Positions 32,002-43,278 of a stretch of DNA of 64,000 nt are shown in pieces; positions within the stretch are counted from its first letter, which is position 1, and each line of letters opens with the position of its first letter. The translations under genes were made by a program, and so were the position numbers. Under the pieces are notes generated by a model. It saw only the letters and a program-made list of their open reading frames with translations. It was not told the DNA's origin and did not search any database. The DNA lies in assembly GCA_037355855.1 (NCBI GenBank), contig CM074766.1, positions 1,798,001-1,862,000 on the forward strand. Reading direction: 5' to 3'. The DNA comes from Pseudo-nitzschia pungens. Lineage: Eukaryota > Bacillariophyta > Bacillariophyceae > Bacillariales > Bacillariaceae.

Positions 32002-34779
32002 ATGAGTGCCCGAAAGGAAGTTCGTTTTTCGGATGAACGGGTCGGGAGACCACTCCAATTTCGTTCTAATCTTCAGAACACACCGCCGCCTCCCCCACCG
32101 CCACCTCCGAGAAAACTAGTAGGGAACGCAATGAGTTATTCTCAGCGCCCCCTATCAGGAACTGATTCCTGGTCGGTTCCTTCTTTCACGGCGAAGTCAC
32201 ATCCAAAGATAGCAAAGGCTGCACCTCCTCCTCCGCCTCCGCCGCCGCTTCTAAGCAAGCGATCTCCGACACCCCCACCGATAACAAGGAGATCTAAACC
32301 GATGCCTTTACCTCAAAATAGGAAGTCAAAGCCAACACCTCTTGCCCAAAACAGGAAATCTGTACCGACGCCTCCTCCTCCACCTCCGCCTCCGAAAGTA
32401 GGAGGTAGGCAAGTTCTGCAACGAACTCCACTACAAGTCGTGGCGAAAGATTCAGATGAGTATGGTTCACCGTTGAACAAAAATATTGTTCGAGACAATC
32501 AACGAAGAGACACTGAGAGCAATGAAATGCTTGTGACAGCCCCTGCTTTAACAATACTCAGTCCTATGTCAGGAATGACTAACATTTCTGACTTCAATAG
32601 CCCATCCACTTCCACACAACGGAAAAGGAGTACGGTCGCCCTGGATACAACGCTAAATTCGATTGACATGTTGAACTTTGATTTCATCGAGAGTTGTAGC
32701 TCTTCGCCAACATTACAGCGGATCATTCGCCTCTTAAGCGAATCAAAGAAAAAATCTCCTCACCTTCTCAACGCTGCAATGGATAGACTGACGATTGTAG
32801 AGCAACAACTTGCAATCACGAAATTGACCGATAATCCAACATCATTCAGTGTGAAAGTGAGCGACGATGATGAGAAAAGAGGTACCTCATACCTAAGTAA
32901 AAGAGAGAGTTTGGCTGCTAATTTATCGCGAATTACCACATCAAACACTACTCTAGATTCCATCGATCCTGGCAAGTCCTCGCTGAACTTTTCCTATTCA
33001 CCATGTTCAACGCTGCACGGAGTCGACCTTGTTGAGAGTACGAAAAGTCCGGAGTTCTATTGTTTCGATAATGGAAAAGAAAGGATGAACCGACGTCTAA
33101 ATCCAATTGTGGAATCACCCGTTGCAGAGTCTCCTGTCGTGTTGAAGCGACACGCTGAGAAATCATCACCTTTGACCCAGTATCTCCAACGCAGAGATCA
33201 GCCTACTCATCAATCTGTCCATCAGAAATTGGAGTTGGAATCTGTCGCAGATCAACAGATTCAAGTCCTTAAGAAAACTTTAGCTGAAACAAGTTCGGAT
33301 AAACAAACATTGCTAAATGAAATTCGTAAAGTCACAAAAGATCACGAAGAAACAAAGCGAACTCTCGATATGACTCGTGCAACTATTTGTAAAAAAGACG
33401 AAGAAACAAGAGCCATTGAGGAGCGACTCGAGCAAAAAATTACGGAGCTTAGTCAGGTGTTAGCAGACACAGCAGCGCAATCGAAGTTAGTCGTCGAAGG
33501 TGAGCGTACCTACCGCAAGCAGTGCGAAGAAGAATTATTGAAAGAAAACAAGAAAAATGTTCAGCTTCACCAAGAGTTGCAAGAGACCCGAAACAATCTT
33601 GAGATGCTGCAAAGAAGACATTCATCATTTCGTGTGGAATTACTAAAAGTCACCGGGATCAGTAAAACACAACGAAGGGGTTTATCACAACGAGAATTTC
33701 TCACGACACTATCGAAAAAGATCGAGACACTGAAAAATGACAACGACAGGATGGCTCAAACTTTGGAGCAAGCCAATAAGGCCATCGAAGAGCGCAATGT
33801 GATAGAGTTGCGAATGAAAGATGCATTAGAAGTGAATGAAAAGCTCGCGATAGAAAATCAAAAACTCAGTGACAAAATTCAAGAGCTACGAGCTGAAGTG
33901 AAGAGTAGTCGTGCATACATCGATAAACTCTTACTAACTTCACACGAGTCTAAGGAAGAAGACTGGGAAAGACATGAAAAACAATACCAGCAAGTAATTA
34001 AAAATTTGCGGAAACAACTTCTCAAACAGGATTCCGTTATTTCGATTGATCTTTATCGGGCAGAAAAGGACAAAGTTCAAGAGAGAACTACACAACTACG
34101 AGCTGCAGAGATGGCAATCCATGGGCTGAACAACAAAATCGCCGCACTGCAAAAAGAAAAAGGAGAAGTAAACGCCAAGGAAGCTTCTACCAAAAAAGTG
34201 TATATTGGGGAGCACAATACCCAAACGTCGCAGAATAATCGGAAAGCGTACACTCCAAAGGACAAATTCCGGTCGCAATCCAATTTAGACAGCACGTGCG
34301 TCGAGAAAAATAAAGATGATTTGACTGGGATCACTATAACGTTTCGAAGCCCTGAGTCTACTAATAATTGCCAACCGAGAATTGTATCTCCTAGAGTCGG
34401 AGATATGTACCAACGACAAATGGGTGTCAAACAAAACACAACGTGTGAACGTAGTTCACGAACGGAAAAGAAGAAAAGTGTTCTGGGGGATATCACATCG
34501 AATGTAACTAGAAACAACCAAAAGAACATCCGGACTAACGAACGGAACGTACTCACTCAAGAGAGAATCAAAGAAAATGACTTCGACAAATATTTTGATT
34601 CGAATTATGTAAACGAAAATTCTATGGGGGCGAAGAATTTATCTCGGGAATCTCCTTTGCAAATAGTCAGAGATTTTGGAGGCCGTTCCGCTCTAAAAAA
34701 CAAGATCAGAAAGATGCGTTCACCAAAGATGTCGAATACTACCGTAATGTCAAGGCAAGTTCAGGTCGTTCTTCACTGA
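32002..34779 (+). CDS. Proline-rich coiled-coil protein of unknown function
   Basis: A 925-residue protein when started at MSARKEVRFSDE (32002). An in-frame ATG at 31717 would add 95 residues that look unlike protein. Residues ~30-150 carry three polyproline blocks of 8-9 prolines, separated by repeats of the type RKSKPTPL-QN, resembling profilin or SH3/WW ligands. Residues ~280-420 are polar. Residues ~425-790 are a long, heptad-like coiled coil rich in Glu, Lys and Gln (LLNEIRKVTKDHEETKRTLD, KIETLKNDNDRMAQTLEQAN). The tail has a basic GGRSALKNKIRKMRSPKM motif. The plan suggests a cytoskeletal or centrosome-like scaffold; that is inference only. The gene is convergent with the helicase, 115 bp apart. 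Confidence 0.75.
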   Translation: MSARKEVRFSDERVGRPLQFRSNLQNTPPPPPPPPPRKLVGNAMSYSQRPLSGTDSWSVPSFTAKSHPKIAKAAPPPPPPPPLLSKRSPTPPPITRRSKPMPLPQNRKSKPTPLAQNRKSVPTPPPPPPPPKVGGRQVLQRTPLQVVAKDSDEYGSPLNKNIVRDNQRRDTESNEMLVTAPALTILSPMSGMTNISDFNSPSTSTQRKRSTVALDTTLNSIDMLNFDFIESCSSSPTLQRIIRLLSESKKKSPHLLNAAMDRLTIVEQQLAITKLTDNPTSFSVKVSDDDEKRGTSYLSKRESLAANLSRITTSNTTLDSIDPGKSSLNFSYSPCSTLHGVDLVESTKSPEFYCFDNGKERMNRRLNPIVESPVAESPVVLKRHAEKSSPLTQYLQRRDQPTHQSVHQKLELESVADQQIQVLKKTLAETSSDKQTLLNEIRKVTKDHEETKRTLDMTRATICKKDEETRAIEERLEQKITELSQVLADTAAQSKLVVEGERTYRKQCEEELLKENKKNVQLHQELQETRNNLEMLQRRHSSFRVELLKVTGISKTQRRGLSQREFLTTLSKKIETLKNDNDRMAQTLEQANKAIEERNVIELRMKDALEVNEKLAIENQKLSDKIQELRAEVKSSRAYIDKLLLTSHESKEEDWERHEKQYQQVIKNLRKQLLKQDSVISIDLYRAEKDKVQERTTQLRAAEMAIHGLNNKIAALQKEKGEVNAKEASTKKVYIGEHNTQTSQNNRKAYTPKDKFRSQSNLDSTCVEKNKDDLTGITITFRSPESTNNCQPRIVSPRVGDMYQRQMGVKQNTTCERSSRTEKKKSVLGDITSNVTRNNQKNIRTNERNVLTQERIKENDFDKYFDSNYVNENSMGAKNLSRESPLQIVRDFGGRSALKNKIRKMRSPKMSNTTVMSRQVQVVLH

Positions 34780-34894
34780 ACGCAATCACGATTAGTATTC
34801 GAAAACTATTTGGCAAGTAATATTGTATGTAGCAATTGAATCAAAATAACAGTAAATAGAGTATAGTAACAGTATGTTGTATTTTGTCTAGCGT

Positions 34895-37800
34895 CTAGAG
34901 CACGTTGCATTCGTCTCGATCTTCACTTTCCTCCACAAGACACCTCGTACTCTCGCACCATTTTGTGAACGCTCCCCAGTATTTGTCGCCTTCTGAAAGC
35001 GTCTCTTTATCTCCTACAACTAGTAGTGCAGACTTGGCACGGGTCAAGGCAACGTTCAATCTCCTCCAGTCGGTCAAAAAACCAATGTTTCCTTGGTGAT
35101 TCGATCGTACGGTTGAAAATATTATCACATCGCGTTCTCGTCCTTGGTAACCATCCACTGAATTGACCTCAATTATAGAAGATGTTGATCGGACCAGAGA
35201 AATAATATCGGCGTCATCGGCCAACAGACGTTTGATGAGATGCACCTGCCCGTTGTATGGTGAAATCACGCCAATCTGTTTGGCATCATGAGGATTGTAC
35301 TTGTGGTCGAACTCCAAAATTTCCTTGATGAGTGACACAACGCGAAGTGCTTCTGCTTCGTTTCTGTAAGTTGTAGTAGTGTCTTGCGCAAGGGAGTTGA
35401 CGTTGGAACTGAACAGTGTTTCGGTGTATTTATTGCTTTCCCCTTTCATCTCGTTACACCTTCCCCCGACGTTGATCATCCTCACACCAACCCCTGGATT
35501 GTTGCAAGGCATGGAGTCGCTCAAAACAGCTGGGAACGGTCGCTGGCTGGCAACAGATGCCGGTGAAGCTAACAGACCATCATAGAAAATCGCTGATGAA
35601 AAAGCGGCAATGGATGGATGCATTCTATACTGAAGGCTCAAAAGCAGACAACCCGCGAATCGCTTGCGATAAGATACGTTTCCCTCGTCTCTAGACTGTG
35701 ACCTCAAGTACGATCTTGCCTGCTTGACTGGTAGAGCGTCAGCAAATTCCAAATCTATTTCGGTATCTTCGTGTTTCATCTTGATTCTAGGTGCTGGTAA
35801 TGTAGCTGCGAGTCTCTCCATCAGCGATACAGAAAACGGTGACCCGGGGGCACTTTTCACGGTCGCAGGGAGTTGGCAAGGGTCCCCTAATAAAACAAGA
35901 GATCTGCAGCTGTTCGAGGCCGTGAGCGGTATCAGTGTACCAGGTTCAACGCTTTGGCAAGCTTCATCGACAATAACAAACGGCAAACTCAGCGGAGGCA
36001 AGCCATCGGGTGCGACCGTTCGCTCCGGTAACTTGTTCGCTCCCGATTTCGGATCGGTCTGACGCCGTTTGATCTCCTCTGCGTTCGAATACCTCTGCTC
36101 TCCTTCCGAGAGCTCGCTAGGGTCGATGTTTAACCCACATGCTGCCATCAGTCGGGGATCCGCAGCTCCCGTACACGTCGATACGATAATATCGGCTTCG
36201 CGCATTGCCTTTGTTGCGGCAATGTTGCACGCCCGGATCGATCGCTTGACCGCTGCCGTGGCAATCTCCTGCGCGGCCCGTTCGCTCATTCCCGCACCAT
36301 TCGAGTTCTTGTTCTTTTTGTCCTTGCGAATTTTCATCAACTGAGCTGTCGCGCTGGCCGCCAATTTTGCTGCTTTCCTCGCCTCTGGGTCGGCATCGAT
36401 TGCCGCGTCCAGCGTGAAGCGCCAGAGACTTTCCGAGATTGCCGACGCTTTTCCGATTCTGACGACCTTCAGACCAAGTTGGAGAAATCCCTCGGCGAGG
36501 TTGTCGGCCCCAGCATTCGAAAACGCCGAAGCAAGCACTTTTGCATTCGGGGAAAGAGAGCGACACTGGTGGGTGAAGCCAAAACCAATAACACCTGCCG
36601 TTGTGGTCTTTCCGGTTCCCGGTGGACCTTGGATGAGGGTAAGTTTTCTCGTCAGAGCCGCACCAATTGCAGCGAGTTGGGGGGCATTGAGAGGCTTGAA
36701 TGCCTTGCCGACACCGCTGTTGGACTGAACGTAGTTCAACACTTGATTGCCAAGTTTCACCGATGAAGGCATCGGCGGCTGCGCGAGTCGTCGGTCGAGA
36801 GCGACGAGGTCGACCGAGTCGACGTCGTGGAACATGGGGTTCGAAGGGTCCGTAAACGCGTGCGACGAAATTACGGTCTCTCGCAACAGGTCGTCCATGC
36901 AAATATTGCTGTATGGGAAGTTTCCGTTCGATTTGTTGTTGTCAACCTTTGTTTTGTTGTTGTTGTTGTGCTTGCTGTCTTCACGTTCTTGGCCGATCCC
37001 CTCCGATGAAGGCTGAGAATCCCGTTCGGGAATGCTGGATATTCTAGTCAGCGCTTCCACCATGCGTTCGTAGGGAATGCTGGAGAAGAAGCGATCGGCT
37101 CGCAGGCGCATCGCAGGATCGCCTCTGCCAGAGGGCCCTTCATTGTTGGGAGCTGGTCCGAAATTCGCTTCAAATGCACCGGCATTGATCGCAACGTCGA
37201 TGTACGTTGGGCCTCGGTTCAGGACTCGGGCTTCTACTTTTGTCGCAGAACTGCTCGTCGGCAAATGCTGGGGATCGAAGAAATCTCCACTGCCCATGGG
37301 CTGAAGCGTGAGCAGAATGACGTCGTTTTTGGAAAATTTGTTGTTGGGCGGCAAAGTTTGTTGCCCTCCCTTTCCCTCTACATTTGTGGTAGCATCCTTT
37401 GCCTTGACGAGCCGATAAATTTCGTCCGAAAACAGATTTCCACGCCGCTCGGCGTACATGTCAAGCAAAGCGTGCCCGGCGAGTTCTACACGAGAAGCGA
37501 AGAAAAGAAAGTATCAGACGCGATGAAGCACTCAGAAAAATCGCACAACTTGCAAAAACTGCAACCGCTGCGGGTGGACAACCCTACTCACCAAGACCGA
37601 TGGGATCTTCGATGGACGACTTGATTCGTTCCGTTACCTCCTCTTCCTGCAACACGTCACGGAAACGATGCGTAGAAAAAGACTTGATTAGATTATCGAC
37701 CCGAAAACAAAGAACTCGTCCACTCTTCAAGGTCACGAAGAAGATTCGTCGGAACGAATCTCGCCCCCAGCAGTTCCACCACCCGCCTCAACTTACTTCC

Positions 37801-38294
37801 GCTTTGTACTCGGTGGTGAGAAAGTTCAAAAAGCTATTGTGATACAACGACAAGCTGTTGTAGAGCAACGACCGCTTCCTCGATCGACCTCTTCCCCCGG
37901 TTTTCACTTGGACGTCGACCCGGTCCCCTTGCCTGCGCTGCTTCCATTCCCCTTTTTTGGTCATGGGGGAACTGGTAATGGTGACCTCTCGTCGCGACAG
38001 GTTTTCTCGGATCATGTCCTGGGCGAGCTCTTCTCCGCCTCTTTGCATTCGTCTCGTCCTTCGGTCGGAAGCTTTTTGCTTCCTCATCGTTATCTCGCAA
38101 CGAGCGGACGAGGACGATTCGCTTGTGCCAGACCCAATGCGCTGCCGATCAAACTCGGACGGCTGCAATCGAGCTCCGTGAAAACTCGAAAGGGACGAAA
38201 TGGAAAATCCGTCGCACGCCACATGCTGTTGGGACCACCGTCCCGGCAACACCACGAGCACAATCAACCCCAGCCGCAAAATCATATTCATCAT
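34895..38294 (-). CDS. Superfamily 1 (UPF1/IGHMBP2-like) helicase with N-terminal signal sequence, three exons
   Basis: Exons (minus strand) 38294-37797, 37646-37592 and 37485-34895 give 1047 residues; introns are 150 and 106 bp (GTAAGT...CAG, GTGAGT...TAG). Helicase motifs in order are: I GPPGTGKTTT (about residue 471), II VIVDEACQS, III LVLLGDPCQLPATV, IV QYRMHPSIAAF, then IGVISPYNGQVHLI, V VNSVDGYQGRERDVIIFSTVR and VI RRLNVALTRAKSALLVVGD. These define an SF1B helicase of the SMUBP-2/IGHMBP2 type acting on nucleic acid 5'-3'. Unusually the start MMNMILRLGLIVLVVLPG is a signal peptide or anchor, followed by Ser-rich sequence and a very basic region, so plastid import is likely; plants have a plastid-predicted SMUBP-2-like protein. 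Further in-frame ATGs lie upstream to 38435. Confidence 0.9.
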
Positions 38295-38977
38295 CTTGTT
38301 GATGCTCGTATTTTTTAAAATAAACGACGATCCGAATATTCTTTTTTTGGATCGAAGGGAATTTGGGATTCGATTCATCTCCAAAAAAACCAAAAATGTG
38401 ATTGGAGTGATATGCTCTGTGTCACCGTTCGTCACAATGCGTTACGGTAATCTTACCGAAAGCGACGAATGATATTAGCGCGAAAAATCCTTGGCATGAT
38501 GTGGAGCAGAATTTGTGAGAAGAATATCGGAGACAAAAGCAGCTGGAGGGGAACAAATAATCAAAACTGGTACTCTTGACTGCAACCTGCGGCCAATGTT
38601 TGTCCTACCCAAGGATCTACGATAGGTATGGTAGTATGTGAACGAATTCCAAGTTTAACTTTCCTCCTAAGCAAAGACTTTCCCGTGGCATCCTTTAATC
38701 CTCGGCACTCGGCACAAGAAAACGAAGACTGAGAATGATGAATGATTTGGCGTAAACCTTACCAATAACTTACCCGGTGCCAGTAAGATTAGTTGCAGAC
38801 GAAGGACATCATTGTCAACGGACAGTGTGTACGAAATAATTCGTGATGTTCTGATCATCCTCTTTCTGAACAGTCCAATCGTAAACCTAGTCTCAATCCA
38901 TGGGGAAAACGACCGAGAACCAACATCACAGTGTATTGAATTAACTCCGACTATAGCCGATTAGTGTCCGCATCACC
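38295..38977. other. Divergent intergenic region
   Basis: Upstream region of the SF1 helicase and the EXO84-like gene. Motif GTTACGGTAATCTTACCG, a near-perfect palindrome, lies at about 38441. No gene is seen; the helicase frame remains open to 38435. Confidence 0.5.
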
Positions 38978-41682
38978 ATGAGTGCCGGAGCGAAGGAGTT
39001 TGTCGAGGAAAAGGTGGCATTCACTGCCGATCCCAAAAAGCCCAATCGCTTCGTTCCCCGCATTTCCGTCACCAAGACGGTCGGAATGGGAAGCACGGGG
39101 GATCGGGGAAGTGTGGAAAAGAGTTTTCGACCCTTCGAAACCGAAGATGTTTCCCGTGTTTTAGATTTTGAAAACGTCCCCGATCCACCACCCGATGGCC
39201 CCATGATGCATTGCGAAAACGAAACAGACTTTCCCAGTCGCCACTTTGCATTGCGCGGTGGCTTTCTCTTTTACTTCGGTCTGGGCGACGTGAGCGGAAC
39301 GGGTCGGTCCCATTTCGTCACGTACCACGGACCACCGAAGGGTGTCATTCCCCTGGACAAGGTCAAGGTCGAATTTCCACCCGGTGGACGCCGAGTCTTT
39401 CGCGAACACGCCCAAACCAACGCCAGGACGGGATACGAACTGGCCATTTTGCACGCCGACCCCAACGTGGAGCGCAAACGACCACCCGCCTTTGTCGTGG
39501 CGGAGAGCATGACACAGAGAGACAAGTGGGCCAAGGCAATCATGGCCCGATCCGAAATCGAAGGGGCCACGAAGCTCCGAACGGGGGCAACGTTTTCCGC
39601 CGAGGACCCTTCGTTCTTGACCAAACCCGCGGAACTTCTCCAACAGACCATCAAGCAAAGAGCATTGCAGAAGGTCGACGACAGTGACAGGCTTCTGAGT
39701 TCAAGTGCGTTAAAAGATAGCAAGCACAAGTCGACGAGAAAGGGAAAACGGATTTCTCGCAGAGACAAGAACAAGGGCGAGGGGGAAGAGATAACGATTC
39801 AAGATGTCCTCAAGGAATTTGGAAAAAAGGCATTTTCGCCGGAGAAATGGATCGATAACTACTTCGAGACTCACAACGAAATCGATTCGGCTTCTCGGTG
39901 TCGGCTCATGGAAAAGCAGCAGGATGCTGTCAAGCGTGGTTTGAAGGGTGCTGTTTTGGAGCAATACGAATACTTCGTGGAGGCTTCGGGAGAAATGACC
40001 AAAATGGGAAGGGAGGTCGTCGACTTGAAAACTCTGGTGGAAACACAAGTAGAGACGATCAAAGAAATGAAAGAAATTGATTTCTCTGGTGCTATTTTGG
40101 ATCCGGCCGACGACGACAATGCAAGTGACGGCGGTGATTTGTTTCAGGACAGCCGACGAAAGTCTTCCCGTCGCAAGAAAGCAGGTCGACAGGACGACGA
40201 CTCCGACATGAGCAGTGTGTCCTCGGAAGACGACGAGAGCCTGCGAAATGTTCGGAATTTGGGGACGGGTTTCGGTACGACTCCAATCCAGGAAAAAGTC
40301 ACTATTTTGCTCCCACCGCATTTGGACGACGTTGAGGAAGAAATCTTGGCATACGTCAAGGAGAGCCGCTACTCCGAGGCCACAGAGCTCTGGGCCAAAA
40401 CGAAGCAAGAAGTCGGCGACATTATGCAACAGGTAAGATAATATTGGTGCAAAACATGCGTTCTTCGACCGTGTTGTGTTCCAACTGGTTGTATCAAAAT
40501 CTTACGTTATTTTCGAACAATGCACGTCTTCCACGTAATCTATTGTCTTCTTCAGCATGAAAAGCCAACGGACGAGAAGCTGACGAAGAAACAGTTCAAT
40601 CAAGTACAAAGTTTGATCGAAAAGATGGATGAATTGGCCGAAATGATAAGCAATCGAGTTGTTGAGAACCTACGTCGGAAGAACGAGGCTTTGAAACAGG
40701 CATCTCGGAGAAAGGGATCCGATGCATCTGCCTACATAGCCCCTTCTGTGTCGCCGTGCTGCCTCAATGACGATCACATATCTCTACGTTTACTTGTGAA
40801 GCTCGGGAAGAGCCAGGAAGCAGCGACTGCTTATTCGGCACGACGATCTCTTCTGTTGCAAGAAAGGTAAGCATTGCTTCAAAGCAACTATGCCGTTGCG
40901 GTCGAAAAGCCACGATCACTGTAACTCAATGTTGACCGCAACTCAACCATCGATCTGATTTATACTTATTTCTTGTCTTGGGCTGTACGTACTGAATTGT
41001 TCAATCATCCATCAGTATCAACGAGCGCCCGCTGACGGGCACTGGAAACGTCGATTTGGTGATTTATGCGGCTCAGCTCAGTCAATCCTTCTTTTCCTGT
41101 TTGGCGGGTGCCATCGAAGGATTTCTCGATCTCTTCTTGTCCTCGATGCCCGCGTCCGAGAAATCCTCAAAAAACGATGAGCGCAGTTACGACGAAAATT
41201 CCATCAATTCCAATGCTCTGACCATGAGGAATCTACCTGCCGGGGCACTGGCTTCCATAGTTCTGTGGTGCGATGTCGAACTGGCAAGATTTGCAACCGC
41301 GTTTGGCGGAACACGAGTCTTGGGAAATCTTGCATTGTCTCCTCCACCAAGAGATTATTCGGGCAATTCCAGGAGGGGCCCGCGGGTGCTAGGCCAGAGT
41401 GGCAAGAACGGCAACGACGGTCCAATGGTCGGTGGAAACAAAGACCGACAGAACGCCATCGAAGTTGCGGCACAATGCGTTGGTCAAGCCTTCCAGTATG
41501 CAGCGGAAAACCTCGACGTTGTCGGTTTACCCCTATCGCCTCGTCTTGCTGAATCTTTGCGAAAACGGTTGAAAGGATGCGAGGCGGAGGTTGCCAAGCT
41601 ACTGGATGATCAGTGGCGTCCCATCGTGCTCGAGTGGAGCATTGCCATGAACGAAGACGAAATGCCCCTGGACGAACGCTAG
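38978..41682 (+). CDS. EXO84-like exocyst subunit, three exons
   Basis: Exons 38978-40432, 40556-40866 and 41016-41682 give 810 residues (GTAAGA...CAG, GTAAGC...CAG). Residues ~85-193 form a pleckstrin-homology domain (FALRGGFLFYFGLGD ... AFVVAESMTQRDKWAKAIMA, with the conserved Trp). Residues ~272-370 are a helical Vps51/Exo84 N-terminal-like region (VLKEFGKKAFSPEKWIDNYF ... LEQYEYFVEASGEMTKMGREV). Residues ~440-800 are the helical C-terminal part (LPPHLDDVEEEILAYVKESR, SARRSLLLQE, VIYAAQLSQSFFSCLAGAIEGFLDLF, ASIVLWCDVELARFA). EXO84 is part of the octameric complex tethering secretory vesicles to the plasma membrane. In yeast and animals the PH domain follows the coiled region; here it comes first. 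Family assignment is strong for the C-terminal part. Confidence 0.85.
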
Positions 41683-41891
41683 CTTGAACCTTCCTTGGCT
41701 ATTTATTTTGCGTATCAATGCCTCTGACCATTACGGCTAAACTACTGGAGTTGTAAAGTTGACTTTTTTCAAAAGATTTGTTATGTAAAGATCGTTTTTT
41801 TATGCAAGGGACAATTGTAGTCGTACTATTCTGATTGCAGCATTTGCGCCAATGCCTACACCAAAACTATGCGTTAGAAGACTCGTCCCAA

Positions 41892-42485
41892 TTATATGAG
41901 TTCTGGATCATCTCCGTCGTATTCGTCCATCCCAACCATTTGCATATCCCCGAGGACCATGTCCACCCGTGTGCTCTGCAGGCGAAGTCTCTGCTTTTCT
42001 CTTCGTAATTTCCATGCTTTGCAAAACTTCCAAAAGAGGAGAAGAGTAACACCACCCACAATGACTGCAGCTATGATTACGTTCATCGGGGTAATCAGGG
42101 ATTTAACTCCCATCTTTGACGGTGACATCGTTGACGCAGGTGATGTCTTGTCGTTGCCGTTTGGAACTGGTGCTTTCGTAAAGCGGGAAGGGAACGATGC
42201 GGGTGCAGAGGCGGGGGACGACATATCTCCTGCGGTGGGAGAAGTCCCGTTTTGAGGCGTATGACTTGTGGGCGAAGATGCCCAGGTCGGCATTTTGGAC
42301 GCCAAGGGAGATGGAATCGAAACCGATGAATCGTTCGTATGGGAAGAAACGCCGGTCGGTGACTTTTCCGTAGTGGGAGATGGAAGCGGTGCGGACGAAG
42401 CTGCTTTATCTCCTTCCATTGTAGCTGTTTCCGTCGAGTTGCCACCAACCTGTGCGAGCCTTTTATTCTGTCCAGGGTAAGCCAT
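41892..42485 (-). CDS. Single-pass membrane protein with Ser/Thr/Pro-rich ectodomain
   Basis: A 197-residue protein. Residues 1-130 are rich in Ser, Thr and Pro with repeated TSP/SPA units, as in mucin-like or cell-wall proteins. A transmembrane helix follows at ~134-153 (NVIIAAVIVGGVTLLLFWKF), then a basic stop-transfer stretch (KAWKLRREKQRLRLQ) and an acidic tail (MDEYDGDDPELI). No N-terminal signal peptide is encoded in this frame, so either the helix acts as a signal anchor or an upstream exon is missing; a CAG at codon 6 could be an acceptor. The family is not recognised. It converges on the EXO84-like gene, 209 bp apart. Confidence 0.65.
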   Translation of the reverse strand: MAYPGQNKRLAQVGGNSTETATMEGDKAASSAPLPSPTTEKSPTGVSSHTNDSSVSIPSPLASKMPTWASSPTSHTPQNGTSPTAGDMSSPASAPASFPSRFTKAPVPNGNDKTSPASTMSPSKMGVKSLITPMNVIIAAVIVGGVTLLLFWKFCKAWKLRREKQRLRLQSTRVDMVLGDMQMVGMDEYDGDDPELI

Positions 42486-43278
42486 CTTTCTTTCTTTTGT
42501 TTTATTTTCAATTTTGTAGTGAATGGAGTTAGATCGTGTGTGGTTTCGTCGTTCATGTAATGTCGACCAACAAGAGAGTTCTCACTTCATTGGAACGGTA
42601 ATCAGTAATGCTATGCGAGCAACGTCTTTCTTCGTCAATCGTGTTGTTTTGGTTACTCGTACCCGTAATCTTGGGTCATTCTTGAGATCACTTTGACCGG
42701 TATCAACCGTTAAAACCGTTACGAACAATTATTCAACTTAATTTTAAATACTTCTGCATTCGGATACATTACGCACGCCGTACAGAGCATCATAGATATT
42801 GTACGTTGGAATGTCCGTATGTATCTGGTAAACTGCTAATGATTAAGGCTTTCCATCAAAACTCAACCCTGTATCAACTCTCAACGCTCACCGCCGCAAG
42901 GTACCAAGTTCGTTAGTGATCTGCCGAAGTCTCACTCCGCAGTAAGTTTTTAACCTTATTACTTAGGCCTTGTCTCCACAACAAACAAGGAGTGAAACGA
43001 AGCGCGCGAATTTTTGTTGTCGGAAATCCCCAAACGGATAAAGCGTAACCTTACCGGTACCGATACGATGATGATGATAATAATATCATTATTATGATCG
43101 ATATCTTTTGGAAATGATGTTGTCACCATGGTAGTGATGTACGTAGCGGTAACCTTACTATTCTACTTCTATATTCTATACTAATAAATTAAAAGCATTT
43201 GCGCTATTCAATACGCAGTGGATAATAATGATATTACTGTAACGTGCGTAACGCAAATCCGCCGCTACCATGTCCATC
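42486..43278. other. Intergenic region without recognised gene
   Basis: Contains interspersed motif copies (GTAACCTTACCGGTACCGATA near 43045, GGTAACCTTAC near 43149) and an AT-rich inverted stretch at about 43070-43095. No gene is seen. Confidence 0.5.
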
